Shown here piece by piece: positions 22,601 through 37,916 of a stretch of 64,000 bases of DNA. Below the pieces are notes generated by a model. It was given only the letters and a program-made list of their open reading frames with translations. It was not told the DNA's origin and did no database searches. Source of the DNA: Lamellibrachia satsuma (taxonomy: Eukaryota > Annelida > Polychaeta > Sabellida > Siboglinidae); contig BSQZ01000006.1 in the NCBI GenBank assembly GCA_033239005.1, positions 6,255,501 through 6,319,500 on the forward strand, given 5' to 3'. The position numbers and the translations under genes are program-made. The first letter of the stretch is position 1, and every line of letters starts with the position of its first letter.

Positions 22601-25600
22601 CCATATGGAGCGCCCTCTAGGTCAAGGTCATGCAACTCCTGCAGATCGGCTCGCACTATCTGCAAACATGGGATACTTAATGCTTATATGACCATCTTGC
22701 AGCATGCAGGAACAACAAACAGAAAAGTTGAGAAACCAACCGAAAATCAAAGTCTAAGATAATTAGTACAGAATTCTTTTGAATGCATCCAAAATATGGT
22801 AACATGTAATTAGTAATATATTCTTGGTCCTGGTTACAGATATATTGTATATACAAAACACTGGATTATCATGAAGTTCAAACACTTATCACGAGACTAC
22901 AGGATGTGTACTGTACTTCATAATTCCAGTTTCTATTATGGCTGCTCTTCTAAGTGCATAAATACTGTGTTGTGTTTTGCTACAACCTAGACAATGGAGT
23001 AAATAAATGTTACCTTTCCATGCACAGTATTTGCTTCAGACAATACATGAGCTACACAAAGTATTACACATTACTGAAAGTCAAAGCACTACAGTGACTA
23101 CACCTTCCACAGTGATCCCATGTGCTTATAGCAGGGTTGAAAAAATCCTGATTTAAAAAAAAAAAATTGGACCTTTTTTATTTAAATCGTATTTTTTTAT
23201 TTATTTGATTTAAAAAAATCTGGTATATATAAATTTATAAAGATGTTTATATTTATAAACTCTTTCAAACGTGTTCTATTCAAATCAATTTGGGTACTTG
23301 TCTTAACAGAGGGTACATGATTTTTGCTGTGTGTCTGTGGCTGTAGCAGTATATATTGTTTGCTGAGAGGGTGGATTAGCACTTGTCCAGGTCTCCAACC
23401 AGACTGCAAACTGGTACAGTATTAAACGATTGTAGCCCAGACTGAGTCAATATACTGAATTGGTAACAACTAGCACAAGCTCTAAGTGGACTTTAACTCA
23501 GGGCTTCTGACTTGAAAAGATACTTCCTCTGAAAGACAAGTTTTTGTGGCTTCACTGCATTCAGAAAGGGAATAGTTCAAACATATACAATGTCATAAAA
23601 TATATGACTATCAGGCCATCTGGTGTCAATACAACTACACAAGTGTGTGCACTGTGTGCTTTTGTATTAAAAAAACATACAGAACTTTGTTGATTTCAAT
23701 GCTTGTAAACAATTATTTGCGTTAAATTCATATAAATCAGCAATAAAAACAATCAGAAGTAAAAAAAATCTAAAAAAATCAATGATTTGTTTTTTTTGGA
23801 ATGATTTAAATCATGATTTAAATCAATGATTTAAATCAAATGATTTAAATCAAACAACCCTGGCTTATAGATCAGGTAAGTTCTCACCCACCTGGTCAGC
23901 ATCCACGAATATGAACTTGTTAACACTGAGTGGGAAGAGCACATCAAGAAATAGGATCTTGTACCTATGACAGCAAACCATGTAAACATGTTTATAACAA
24001 TACCCACATTACAGTTGTGCGCACCAATGCAATACTGTGTTGTATTTTGTTACAACCCAGACAATGGTAAGTGCCATAAAAAATTTAGAAAAAAATTTGA
24101 AAATGGTAGCTAGGCATCTCTACTTCATGCTGAACATACAGTCGAACCTCATTTTGCTGTCACCTCGTTAATACAGCCACCTTGCCATTATGGTCACTCT
24201 GGGATAGTCCCAAATTATTTCCTAACTGTAAAGTAAAGGACGTTAGTCCTGCCAATACAGACATCTCGTCATTCAGGTTAAAGTTGTATGGTTATTAACC
24301 GAGTTTATGTGAGGCCAGAATTTATGCCATATTCTCACAATAATTAACTTAATTAATTCCAATACAAATAGATAGGTGACTGGACTTAAGACCTTCACAA
24401 CATTTCAAGAATGCGACATGGCCACCGATCTCAAAGAAAACATAAATCATCATAATGACTCCAAATAATGTGAATCCTTTGACAGTTCTAATTTGAACAA
24501 GACGCCATAAGAGAGGTTTGCCTACCCCCAGATGATTCTCTGTTTCTCTGTTTGTTGATGCAGCCATCGCGGCCACTTGTATTGAACCAGTTCATACTCA
24601 AAGTTGTATTCCTTCGCCATGTTTGGAATGAATTCCTGCAGCAGATTTAACAATATTGAACAAGACATAAAAAGATTGCCGCCCAAGGCAACAAGTCCCA
24701 GATGGCAAGTAGACAAAGAAATCACTGGGTTATCGAGAGTCCAACAATGTTCATCTATGTGTTGCCTTGCCATAACAAATATCTGTCAATTTTGTCTTAA
24801 AACATAGAAGAAAGTCACATTTACACAATCAGTTTGCAAGTCATTTAATACAAACACATTCCCCAGGCTGCTCAGTAAACCAGCATAATCTTTGCATTCA
24901 GCCATCAAGTTATTATCCAGCATGGGTGCACATTCCAATGTTCTTGTGTTTCGTTATGCCGATTTGAAATTAAATAAAAATTTACCAGTATAGTTTATAT
25001 GTTGATAAAGTTGATAAAAATACAACCAAGATATGGAACATAACGAACGCGCACCCCTGAATTACAATGTAGCTTATACTGACTTGTGGTGAATCACAAG
25101 CACCAGTCACACTGCAATGAGCAAGTCACATGACATAAAGAAACTGCGTAAGACTGCTCTACTAGACAGTGATGGTCTCACCTTGAAGCTGGGAGACAGG
25201 TAATTCTTGAGGAACCAAAATTTCACTTTGGACTTTGTATGTTTCAGTACACTCAACATCATGATTCTGAAAGTAGCAGAGATACAGCAGTTGTCATATA
25301 TGTTTGCTAAATGTGATGAAATCTGTGACATCATAGGTGACACAGTATTCCTAGGCATTAAATGGGTTATGCTTATCAAGACTGTATCTACTTCATAGAA
25401 GTTCTTGACTACTTGACTGGCCAGTGATGTGGGCAATCGCTGGAGTAGAACTATTTTTCAGGGGGCATTAATGTTTTTTGTGTGACATCAGCAGCCCTGC
25501 AAATAGGCAAAACATGAGTAATTCTTACTTATTTTATAAAATTATAGGGCCACCAAAATGGTGGCATATAAAGTAGTAATCTGAATGGATTCCTGTACCG

Positions 25601-28600
25601 TTGCAAAATCCAAGGTTAACGGATTACTGTAACAATCGAGTCCTGGTTAACACTGTGAGATGTAATGACACTACATGGTACGTTAACAACACACTGCAAT
25701 AGTTCTGACCACCTAGCACCCAGTGCTGAGTTGTCACTCTTCACAAATGGTTCATAGTCACCACGATGCGGTCTCACCTGAGGAACCTCTCATACAGATG
25801 TCCAGAGGCCAGAGAGAAGATGTTGAGATGTTTATCAGCCTCTGGATCTGAATCCTGCGTACCTCCGCCCAGTGTGCTGGAACAAGCATCAACAGATGAC
25901 AATGACCACAATACTCAATGTCTGTAGTTGACAATGAAGAGTCCCAGTATGTATCAGACACTACATTATCCTTTGTGCTTCTCTGTCCTATATGTGAGAT
26001 CAAGTAAAAACCCCAAGAAAAGTACCACACAATAAATGCCAGAATTTACCTCTGTATATTACATGCATTATAAATAATAATACAGGGTGTATATTATTAT
26101 TGTTGTATCTTTGTATGCATTCATTCTAATCTTAAATAAAAGTATTCATATTCACAGTTTATATTTTAACCACACCTAGGTTAAGATCTTGGCAAACCTA
26201 TCAAGTCGTTTATCTTTCACCCTACATGGAGGAAAGCACAAATAAAGTAACTGTGAAGTAACTGACAGTGCATATTATTATTAACTATTACATGTATATG
26301 ATGCCAAATGTACAAGCATTTTATTTTTAAAGTAATAAAACACAACAGTAATTTAACTAATAACACAACTGATTATATTAACCAACAATGGAAGATCAAC
26401 AACAACAAAACAACCTGTGTTATAAAACGTATATTCCACTATGCACAAGAAATTACCTAGCATCAATTTAATAAACAAAGTCATATATCATCTTCACAAA
26501 TACTAAAAATCACGATATTAATACTCTTCTCTCCTTTTTCTGCTTAGCAACTAAATACATAAATGTGCACTTTTAAGTATTTATAGACTACGCTAAAAAA
26601 GGTCAATATATTACAAAATATGAATAACCATGAAACAGTTATATCTGGCTGAATTTATTCTGGCGGTAATTCATTTAGACAATACATATTTGTCGCATCA
26701 ATACAGTGTAATAAAATGACATTGCTTCAATATTTAAACTGTCATGGTTTTTACTATACAAATCTTAAAAAGTTATTTTAATGATACAACATACCTGGTA
26801 TTTTCTGGTAATAGTACTTAAATTTGAATGAAGCAGGTCTTAAACTGTTGGAAATGATCACTGCTAACCAACAAACAAACACCAGCACCTTATGCTACAC
26901 CACTGACCTTGGACTAATGCTCCCATTATTGGACATTGTTGCCTGACTATTTGTTCCAGATATGCCCAGCAAACTACATAAAGTAAGTTTCTTTAGCACT
27001 TGGACTTTTGGGGAAATGTCTAACATTAGCATAACTGAATTTCTGTAGCAAAATATCATGAGTTCAGTTAATTTTTTCTACAATATGTTATGGTGCTGTG
27101 ACCTATCCACCAGCATAGGCAAAACCATGAAATTTGGCATGCCACTTAATATAGACGTTTGGAAGAACATAAGAAAATACATGAAGGTATGTATTCAAAT
27201 AACAATGTTTTCTATACAAAGTACTCAGGAATATTGAATGTTAAAAAGGCAAGATTATGACAAGTTCTTTGGAAAAATGGGTGTGAATCAGTTTTATTTG
27301 ATATAAATCTGGTTTAATATCACATCTTACTTTCATAGAAGTGTTATTGCATTCAAAATACAGACAAAAATAGGTGATGGTATAAACAGTAATTCTTAGC
27401 TCACAAGATTATTATCATGGTGAAAATTGTGAAATCAACAATACATGACAAGTGTAGACACGTTTAGAGATAATGCAGGACAAACACGATGACTGATAGC
27501 TGGTGTGTGTGTCACTGATGGAATGCTAGCTTGCTGCAGTATGAAGTAAATACTGAACGATGTCTCACTTTGAGATGGAGTCCCACAGTCCCATTTTCTC
27601 CTCCGGGCTTTCTCCCAGTAGATCTTCCTGTTCCTTCCCTGGCTTCTTGTTCACCTGCCATGAAATATAACACAGAGTGCACTGACAGTTTGTCACAGAA
27701 GAACAAATAAAAGTGATCATGAAAATATCACAACTTGATATCATGTCACCCTGGCTGTTGAAGTTTCTAGCAAGAACCTGTGATGGGTCAATTCCTACCA
27801 TAGTAAATTAAAGCAGCATGCACATGCAGGATGTAGGCATGTGCACACATGAATGTAGCCACGTGTGTGCATGAACACACACACACATACACACGCATGC
27901 ACAAAGGCACGTGCACACACACTGAGACCACAACTGAAATATATCTATAAAACAACAAGCTAAATGGAAACATAGTTTCTATATTGAAAATTTTTTATGT
28001 TACTTGATAATTAATAAACATATAGCTTAAAGATGCACATAACAGAAATGATGCTGAACATCAAACACACGAGCATTAAGAGGAATTATAGAACTTGTAT
28101 ATTCTGCACTGACCTTGACTTTGATGATCTTCGTTTTAAAACTGTTCATGACAATGACGACCTCTGGAGAGTCAGATGGGGAGTCTGTGAACTCATGGCT
28201 GAAGCGACAAATGCATAATGAAAGCAACTTCAGTCATCAAAAACCAGAACTACCAAAATGAAACAAATCAGGATTACAAAGGAGTAAAACTTGACTGGAA
28301 GGAATTTGTTCCACATTCATAAAGATTTCATGATTAACACAAGAGCACATGATCAACATAAGAACACGATTATTATTACATTAGAAGAACATATGATTAC
28401 CACGATAACACAATACAGTACTACCATGAGAAAGCACAATTACTGTAAAACCGTATGAGAGCATGAAGCATTTGTATGTACGAACCTTTGTTTGACAAGA
28501 CTGTCATATGAACATGATTACCAAAATAACACACTATTACGTCGGGACTTAATCAATTAGTGGGAAAAGTATGAAACAAAACCAAAATTTACGAATGTAT

Positions 28601-31600
28601 TTCCATGTATGCAGCATCCTGCCAATGGGATGAAAGCCCATGAAACCTCCACATTTGATGAATGTGCACGAGACACAAATACATGTAAATACGCATGTAG
28701 ACTTGAACATGGATACTGTAAAAAGCTTCAGATTGTTACACAACAGATGATGATATTCCCACTGTGACTGAGCAGTGTAGAGACGATGTCAGGTTGTATA
28801 CCTGGATATAGTGTAAATGTCAGATGATCTGCCGGGTCGAATTTTAAGTATCCAGGACCCAGGGGTCGCCTTCAACTGGAAATAACCCTGAAAGAAAGAT
28901 GTTATTTGTAAAGATAACTGAGTATGATAATTCGTCATTGTCTATACCTTTCTTGGAGCAAACTACGTTTTGATATCATTAAAAAACACCTTGTCTTAGT
29001 TCTGCTGAGATGTTCCCGTTCCGATAACACAAATATCAAATCCATTTATATATGTCAGTTTATCCAAAACAATTTTTTTCACAAACTGGAAATGTTGCAT
29101 TAAGTGTAAATTTAGAAATACCAGGATTGCATCCAAATCAACCTGCTTCAGAGGACATATGAAAGGAAGCCAATGGCTTATCTGGAGTCAAAAAATGTCT
29201 TAATGTATGTGTGGCTGCCTTGATACTGGCAGAGGGCGAATTGCACCTACCAGGTTTGCCATGACGATTGTGTCGACGGTAGCGGGGGTGTTCTGAGTGC
29301 CGAGGATGAACTGAAGGCCACGGGGTGGTTGACCGTTTGTCGAGTCATAGCAGTGCCCTGTCATATTCGATGTATGTCACAACACGGCTACTCATTGCTA
29401 ACTGTACAATATCTAACACATTCATTTGTTGTTATTTATTATCTAACAACCACTTGCTATTCATATCACAATTTAACTGTGTTTTTCTAAAATACATGCA
29501 AGTATTATATAAGTATTATATAAGTATTATGCTGCAAACAAAGTACTTTCTACAAGAAAAGAGATAAACTAAAGTTCAAAACTTATAAATGTTTATCCCT
29601 GCTAATCCGGTGCTAATTATTTAAACATAATGAAACCTGTGGAACATTGCATTTACAAAAAAGTATTTAACAAGTGCATTATTTCAATACATTTCAAAAA
29701 ATTCTATTCATATTTTAATACTTTTTTATTAAAACTTTTCTGAGAAACTATACCAAGATTCCCTAAAAAAAACAGGTGGCCGCACTGTGCAAAACATCAG
29801 TGATTATAGTTGAAGTCTGCTAGAAGCTCTGAAGATATCGAACAATTTCTAAGTTAGGATAGTAACACTACTGCCTGGCGCAACCAAGTTTTGGCAGAGC
29901 TTGGATTGCAGGTACATTATGTACATAATGTACATAATGTACATTATGTACATTATGTACATTCAACCAGTTATATACACAGCTAACTTCTACAATGCAG
30001 ATACTACGCATAATGTCACTGGATTTTTGTAAGTAACTCACCTTCTAGCAGGAGATATTCAAGCTCGAATTCAGCATACACATTGTTCTCCACCTGTACA
30101 AATGGGTGCACCAATGAGGCAAGAGTAAAGACATAGGTCTTAATGACATAGCACCAGGTCCACTCAGTTACTCAAATGTGCTACATCTCGTCACTGGCAA
30201 ATCTGTTTTAACTGTACACAAAATATTGAAAAGTCTTTTCAGAAACCAAACTTGGCCATCATCTCTTAACTGTACTTATGGTTTATCTTTAGTTCTAGGA
30301 AATCAAAAACACAAAAATAAAAAATCTAAATTTATATGTCTTACATGACAGAAACTAAATAACTTTAATAGCCATAAAATGTAAATTTTGGCTGCATAGC
30401 CAGCTAATAACAGATTAGTGGAAACCAGTTAAAACCAGAGCTAACAGTTTAAATCTTTCAATCCTGATTACAGTTTTCGCATAGTGAAGTTGTGTGGAGT
30501 TTGCTCTCGAAATCCGCCCTCCTCCCCACCTTTCTTCCCTGTTTGAATGCTTAGCTTAGAATGTGACTGTACACTGTTGGGTCAACAGGAAGTTGGAAGA
30601 TGTCGAAACCGCTTTCCCTACTTTTGGCATTATATTAGATGAACATGGGTATTTGTCCCCAAGTACTTAGTGTTCATGGGGTTTTCTGCACAGACAGGCT
30701 TCGTTTTCTCCATCGGTATTCTTGACTTACGTTTATACAGGTTAGTTGTTGAAATACCCCAACTGTTTGTAATTAAATTTGTGTATTGGTGGTGGAATGT
30801 CTTTATTTTTTATATATGTTCATGATGACTTCTTGAGGTATATATGTTGTCGTCTTTTTTTGTAGGAATATGGCCTCCGAGAAACTTGTCAGATGGGGCT
30901 GTACATGTGTTCAGTTCTGCCTGGTTTGCTTTGAAGAGTTCACATTCCTGTTAATGTTCTTCCGAAAGTGGCTGTGAGATAAGCAGTCCACTTTGTAATA
31001 AACGTCATCATTTGGCCTATTTCAATTCTCAACTATATCGGACTTGCATTGGTTATTGCATAAAATGTAAATTTTGGCTGTGTTACTTTTACCACATGAA
31101 AGCAAAAGTTTGGAGGAAAGACAACATTCTTAATGATTCATATTTTAATGCTACATTAAATAAAATATATAATTATTATTACTAAAAGAAAGAGACACAT
31201 ACATCCTCCAGATAGATGTTGTCAAGATCGTACGGGGTGTGTACCGACTCAACGAGCCAGCTCTCCGGAGGGTCCATGCCGAGAGTAAGCAGTGCCTTAT
31301 TGGGCAGGGCGTCGAAGTACACCATGGGTCCTGAGACGTCTTGTGTCTCCTCACTGAATGTCAGCTCTGGCTCAATCAAGTAGCGGTAAAAACTACAACA
31401 ATCACACCAATGCTTCAGTGTACTATTAAGTTCTTCTGCCTTGTGGCAAGTCCTGCTTGTCCCTTCTGGCTGGTCCTCTACCTTTCTTTTCTTCACATGT
31501 CTGTCCGTGTAGCTTGTCCTATGACCCCATTCCTTTTCTCCCCTTTAGTCTTTCCCATGTAACCTTCATTTGATTGACAGCTTTAAAAAGTCTTTCATTT

Positions 31601-34600
31601 TCCAAAATGTACCGTAACCAGTTTTCTATTTCTTCCTCATCTCTCAGTTTTCATTCGTCTGATGCCGTGTCGAGTGACTGGTTATACTAACCTTTTAAGT
31701 GGCATCTCAGACAACTTTTCTCTGCAGTTCATGAAGATTCTCACATTGGCATTGATAACCTGTTGTAGAGCCTGAAAGACGGGGACAGTGTCACTAAGAG
31801 TCGGAGGTGAGGACACGATACGAGGACAGTGACATTGACAACAGGAAAAATTTTTTTATTGTAATTATTGTTTGTGCAAAAAAAGATAAGGCAAGAAAGT
31901 CATTATACATATTACATTTATAAATAATGCAATAATTAAAGCAAATCGAATTTTGTAACATGGGGCAATCAAATAGGCGTCAGAGTGTTCGAAATTAAGA
32001 TTTTTTAATCAGCGACTGCCAATTCAAAATGCTTCTTGCCGATTCAGTTATCAAAAATGCGCAAATTATTGGCCCCACCCAGGCGATTCATCCTGATGGC
32101 CACGGCTGGGTTGGACTGTATTAGTGATGCACATTACAGTACTTACTAATCTATGCTAATTTTATATAAAATACAATTGTGACAAACTAATTCTTCCTTG
32201 CCATCAACAAATTGCTGCCAAGGCAAAGTCCACACATGCAAGGGAGATCCCTTGCATTTGTAATATGGATGCCTATTGGATGATTCACATTTAATGACAT
32301 CAGTATCTTGGGGAATACCAGGGAAACGCCAAAGTAAAGATGGCGGACGAAGCTGCGAGAATCGTAAGTTCGACAATGGCTGTGAAAGTGAACTTTGGAG
32401 GCTTCGAATTGGAGTGAATTGAGAATAGCATAGATTTTTGCCCATGCAAATGTTCCTTTCAACAATTAAAACTGTTTTGCAAATAAAATTCACATTGAAT
32501 GTTTATTAAATTCAATACTCTAATTGATTGGACTGCTAGTTATAAGAAATGAATCACAATATTTGGAATGGTTTATATTTATTCAATTATTATTTATTCT
32601 AATTTAAAGCATTATCTGTTTATTATCACTGCTAAGTCTGGAGTTTTATTCATGCCTGTACTGAAAAATAGGTGAATGCAGCTGAAACGGTCTTACCAGT
32701 ACACATTTAAAACAATTGCATAAGTACAGTACAACCATAAAAGCCCCTACCATGATGAGCGGAGTGTATTTCTGGGCAGCTCTACTGACAGGGTCAAGCA
32801 CAGCCACAATGTCATAGGCCGGCTTGTCTGCTTCCGCTGGGGAGATAGTCAGGACACTACAAAGTCATAGCATCACGAATGAGCAAAAGGTATGCTTAAT
32901 TATTCTGTTTTGTTGTGCCTCTGAGCTCAGGTTCCTGAGGATATAGGTGCCATGTAAGTTAATTATTACTATTATTAAACAGAACACATCAACAGACAGA
33001 GAGACACGTACAATGTTTATATTTACTTATTTACCATCCCTCTAAACATGTCCATTAACCATTATTAAAACATAAATAATTTGGCTTTATAAATGTTTAT
33101 TGATTGTGACTACAATATTGACAAGTCAGATCCCAATCACCACAACAAACATCCACGTAATGAATACAGTACAAGGAATGTAGCACTTGATGCTGAATGT
33201 TAATATATAAACATTCTAATATAATGAAATGTTTTCTGCACAATAAGTTATTGCAATAATGATTGTTTTCATCACAACAAGCAGGACAACACACCTTCTA
33301 AAGTTGCCCAAACTATCACCTGCTTTCTCACAACTGAGATACAACAAGCTGACCACACAAGCTACGCCCAAGAGGCCTCTGTTTCGGCAGCTCACAATCA
33401 ATGCCTTCACCCACCTGAACTTGTCAGCAAAATACATCACTTCATTCCTCTTTCCCTTCTGTGGATTTGACATCAATAGAGCAGACACCTGCATTACCAA
33501 CTCACTGGCCCTGTAACATGATGTAACACAAGGTCATGAGTCATGTAACATGATGTAACACAAGGTCATGAGTTATGTAACATGATGCAACGCAAGGTCA
33601 TGCAACATGATGTCACCAAGGTCATGGGTCCTGTAACATGGTGTAACACAAGGGCTTTAGTGCTGTAACAGCAAAACACAACATCAAGATCTGTAACACA
33701 ACGTAACAGAACGTTCTTAGCTCTGAAATGATAGTTTATGTAATGTTGCTTATGCATCACAATGTAACATTTCAACTTTAAAGCACTAACTTGCTATGAT
33801 AATTAGCTAAAAACTATAACATTGAGACAGGTAAAGAAATCACCTACTTATCAAAATCGGCTTCAAGGGCAGCAATCTTTTTCTGTATTGCTGACACTGA
33901 TAACTTGCTTAAATATTTCTCCAGCAAACCAAAGTCTTCCATGAGGAACTCTTCCTTCTCCTCCAGTGGCCCAATCACCTGAAACCCGACAAGTCTTTAC
34001 AATTCAAGCCTTTTATTTCTGAACACATGTTCATACGTCTCACTTAACAGACACTTTGTTGCCACAATGTTTTGTTCGCTGTAATTTGGTTACATCATTA
34101 ATTAGTGCCATCTCCTCTCGGAAGGTCAGCTATCAGTGATCACCACTCCTGCCTGCATTGTGTCGTTCTGAACAGATATTCATATTTGATGTTCCCCGTC
34201 CATGTCTTGCTGTTCCCCGTCCATGTCTTGCTGTTGTCTGTCCATGTGGCTGTTGGTCTTCCTCTGCCCCTTTTATCATGAACCACTCCCTCCAATGATT
34301 TCCTTCTTGTCTGATGATGTGCCAAACAAAAATTTATTTTGGTTTCTGCATTTTACTGAAGAGTTGCTTTTTTCTTCCAGCCCACTTTATAACTTATATA
34401 TTCATGACATGCTGAACTTATACGAAGTATTCTCCTTAGACACCACATCTCAACTTTTTGTTTAAATTAATCATTTAACAATGTCAATCGTGATCGGAAA
34501 CCAATCGATTAGCCTACCATGCCATTTGAAATAATTCCTGACTGTCCTGCACTGAATCCAACAACATGTTTCACAAACAACCGATGAATCTGCTGCATGT

Positions 34601-37600
34601 TGCCTGTTTGAGACTTCATCTGCTTCATGAATTCCTCCATATCCATGTTCTGAAAACAAATCATTTCTTCAAAATGTCATCCATTTACAAGATTTTTAAC
34701 AAGATTTACAACAAGGTTCAGTCCTTAATATGGTCAAACATCACCCCCCCCCCCGACAGATCTGTTCAATTTAACACAACTTGACATCTCAAAATTGCAT
34801 TCTATATATTTTTATTTAGTTTACATATAGTTATTTTTTTTATATAAATCTTAAGAATGCTCTAATCATAATATCAATATTTAATGCAATTTGGTAATTT
34901 AAATATTTTCGGCTAGTTCATTAATGCCATAGTATCTTATAAATTTATATACACATATATTTTTCTTGATCTTACTTTTTTAATCAATGTTTCTCTTACA
35001 CGTTATTTATAATTTCATCATTAACTAATCATGTAATTCACTTTGAGCTTACAAAGCACATATCGCTTTATAAGAAATGCTATTATTATAATAATGATAT
35101 ATGTTAGCAAGCCACAACATGCACATGTAAACATTCCAAGCCGACACAGCCAGGTTGTCCTGAACGTGATCGGATCTACTATGGATGTTGTGCCAACTCT
35201 AGTCAATAGCATGTTACCTCCTCCTCCAAGAGACTTCAGAGCCACCAGGGCATCAACATCTCAACACAGCTGCAATAATAATTCCATCTTCAAACACTGC
35301 TGCCTATAAGAGGTCATTCGTACCGACCACCTCTGGAATGAACTCTCAGAGGAAATAGTTACCATCATGAACAGAGAACATCTTAGAAAGCAAGTCAATG
35401 TCTTCGTTGGTGCCTGGGGATAGCTGCTAAGCCAGTGACGAAACCAACATAGAAACAAAACGGGGACTCACATGGACAGCTAGATCTTCGAGGGTCTTCT
35501 CTCCACTTCTCAGTGCTGCCACGTTCTCCTCCTTAAACAGCTTTGTGATGAAGCTCTTTGCCATGCCAGCTTCCAATGTTTCCATGGCAACTTGGACTGC
35601 CGTGGCAATGAGCTGTGAGGTAGAATCACTTGCCTCGCCTTGCGAGTTGTGGATGAAGCCCAGACGGATATTGTTGCTGCTCTTCTGCAGAGGAGATAAA
35701 TATCAAGTCAGATATCCACTGGTCAATCATGCACTTTTTCCTAAAACTAATATAATAACAATGTATTCTGCCAGTTGAGGCAACCATCGGATATTATAAT
35801 TATTATAAAATTAAAGAAATATCATATGAACCCATTCAATACATGAACCATGATCAAGTAAATTTCAATTCTGGTGCTTTTTTTGGTGCATTTTCTATGT
35901 GAAATGGCAGATTGGTGGCATATTTGGATTCAAATCAGTAAATTAATTTCCTTACTCGAAACTACATTTTGGCGTTAGAGTCTTGCTAAAAAATGGTTGA
36001 AAGTGAGATTCTGTAAAAATTTAAAAACAAAACGTTCTACTGCCAACGCGGGAGACTTGGCACCCCTGTACATGACTACATGTGAAGGGGAATGACCTTA
36101 CCATCTGTCTCACTGCCTCGTAGGCGAGCTGTCGGCCACTCTCCGTGTGCAGGTTGGCTACCACCCAGTTGGTGAGAGGACGCAGCCTCAGGTCATCTAC
36201 ACAGACACAAGTCACACAACATTCATCACATTATAATGGCACCAATTCCTGAATGTGTAGACACAATTCTGTGCTTGTGGCAATCCATTATTTGCCCTAG
36301 TCAGCTGCTAGGTAACGCAAAGTACTCCTCCTGTGAAACAATTCCCCAAAACCAATTTAATAAATTTATGCTTTGTGGATCTGAACATAGCTGTTGAACT
36401 GGTAATGTACACATTTCTCATGTCAATGCATAGACCTCATAAATATTTGTATTAATAAGATCCGCTGCTTTACAGCCATAACTCCACTACGCTTACATTG
36501 ACCCCTTGTATGGGAGTCAACTTTGATCTTGACACATGGCACCCAGTGAAGATATACCTTCCATCTCAGAACAAAACGTTTGTATGAAATGCCTGTGTAC
36601 ATTTCAGACTCAAACTCACTATCTGGTGGTTGAAGGTTGGAAACCCCACCACAAAACCCACCCTGGAGCCATGATAGATCATGTCTGTAGAAGTCAACAT
36701 ACCATTCTTGAAAAGGTACTTCATAGATCTGGCGACCACAGCAGTCATCTGTGGTGGGCTGAGGGACTCAAACATCTCCGCATCACTCACTACATCTGTA
36801 GCTACACAGGAGGAGAAACAATATATGTATATACACTGGATAAGTGTGTGTGTGTGTGTGCCCGCATGTGTGTGTGTGTGTGCGTGCATGCGTGTGTGTG
36901 TGCATAAGTATACATACGTATATATGTAAATAATGACAGTGTATTCATAAAGTCTTCAATAATAATAATATATACTTTATTTATTCACCATCAAATCTGG
37001 GACTAGTGCCCCGTTCACGGGTGATTACAAATTGGCGAACTTTTAAGAGACATAAATATGCTTTTAAGAGAAATAAATAAAAAGGAAAATTAGGAAACAA
37101 AATGCTAATATGTATACATACGTATATATAAATAAACCTATGTATAGTAAAATTGCAGGTAAGTGTAATGATAAAACATATACTTCATACTAATAAATAG
37201 CACTAGAATATAAACATACATTTATAAAGTATTTGAATATAAATACTTTTAGGATGTATTCAAATATGAACAGGAAAAGTTGACAAAATCATGCATTATT
37301 CCAATGCACATACAAATACCTGTAGAATGTATTCAAATACAAATGATTTACCCTAATTTGATACTATTTGAATAAGAATACTAAAAAACAATATTCAAAC
37401 ACAAATGTAATCAAACATTTTCAATGTATGTATGAAAAAACTGAAACAAAGACTATCACATACATATCTGTGAGGTGAAGTCGAGATACTTTGTCACAGG
37501 GGTCATAACCCTTGCATTGAGACGAGATACGACATTGGAGCGTGTCATGACGTATTCCAGAACATCCATGTCATCCCGCAGAAAGCCCTGGGAGACAGAG

Positions 37601-37879
37601 GGGATGAGTGTCACTGGCTGACCAATACAGTGTCATTAGCTGACCAATACAGTGTCTTTGCTGACCAATACAGCATCATTGGCTGACCAATACAGTGTCA
37701 CATACCAGCACCAAGGGAGCATCTCAATCACTGGAGCCAACAATCCACCTGTCTTCAACATGAAAGTTTTCTTTCCACTTCCTTACTTTACAACAATTCA
37801 GTGCAAAAGTATGGCACTAAGAAATAGATAACATAAAAGTTACGGGATAAACAGGGCTTCACGTTTGAAAACAACAGGC

Positions 37880-37916
<37 letters not shown>

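Larger units (their letters stand above)
19626..25876 (-). other. UGGT exons for the GT24 catalytic domain and C-terminal tail
   Basis: Ten exons from [17 protein letters not shown] to the stop carry the glucosyltransferase domain, the most conserved part of the family. The metal-binding DxD lies in exon 23892..23964 (IFVDADQ), followed by [29 protein letters not shown] and [12 protein letters not shown]. Exon 20087..20318 ends in a Ser/Thr-rich tail with a repeated S-S-D-R-T-S unit encoded by an 18-bp coding repeat (20132..20190). The tiny last exon 19626..19648 adds GEPRVEL, giving an xxEL end of KDEL type that suits ER retention. Its acceptor is excellent, but the preceding donor (CAG|gttttt) is weak. 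Read-through would instead give a hydrophobic tail with no retention signal. Confidence 0.85.

Noticed and set aside
32146..32493. 115-codon minus-strand frame within a UGGT intron
   Set aside because: UGGT exon phases join across it and no known domain is visible; perhaps an old transposon piece.
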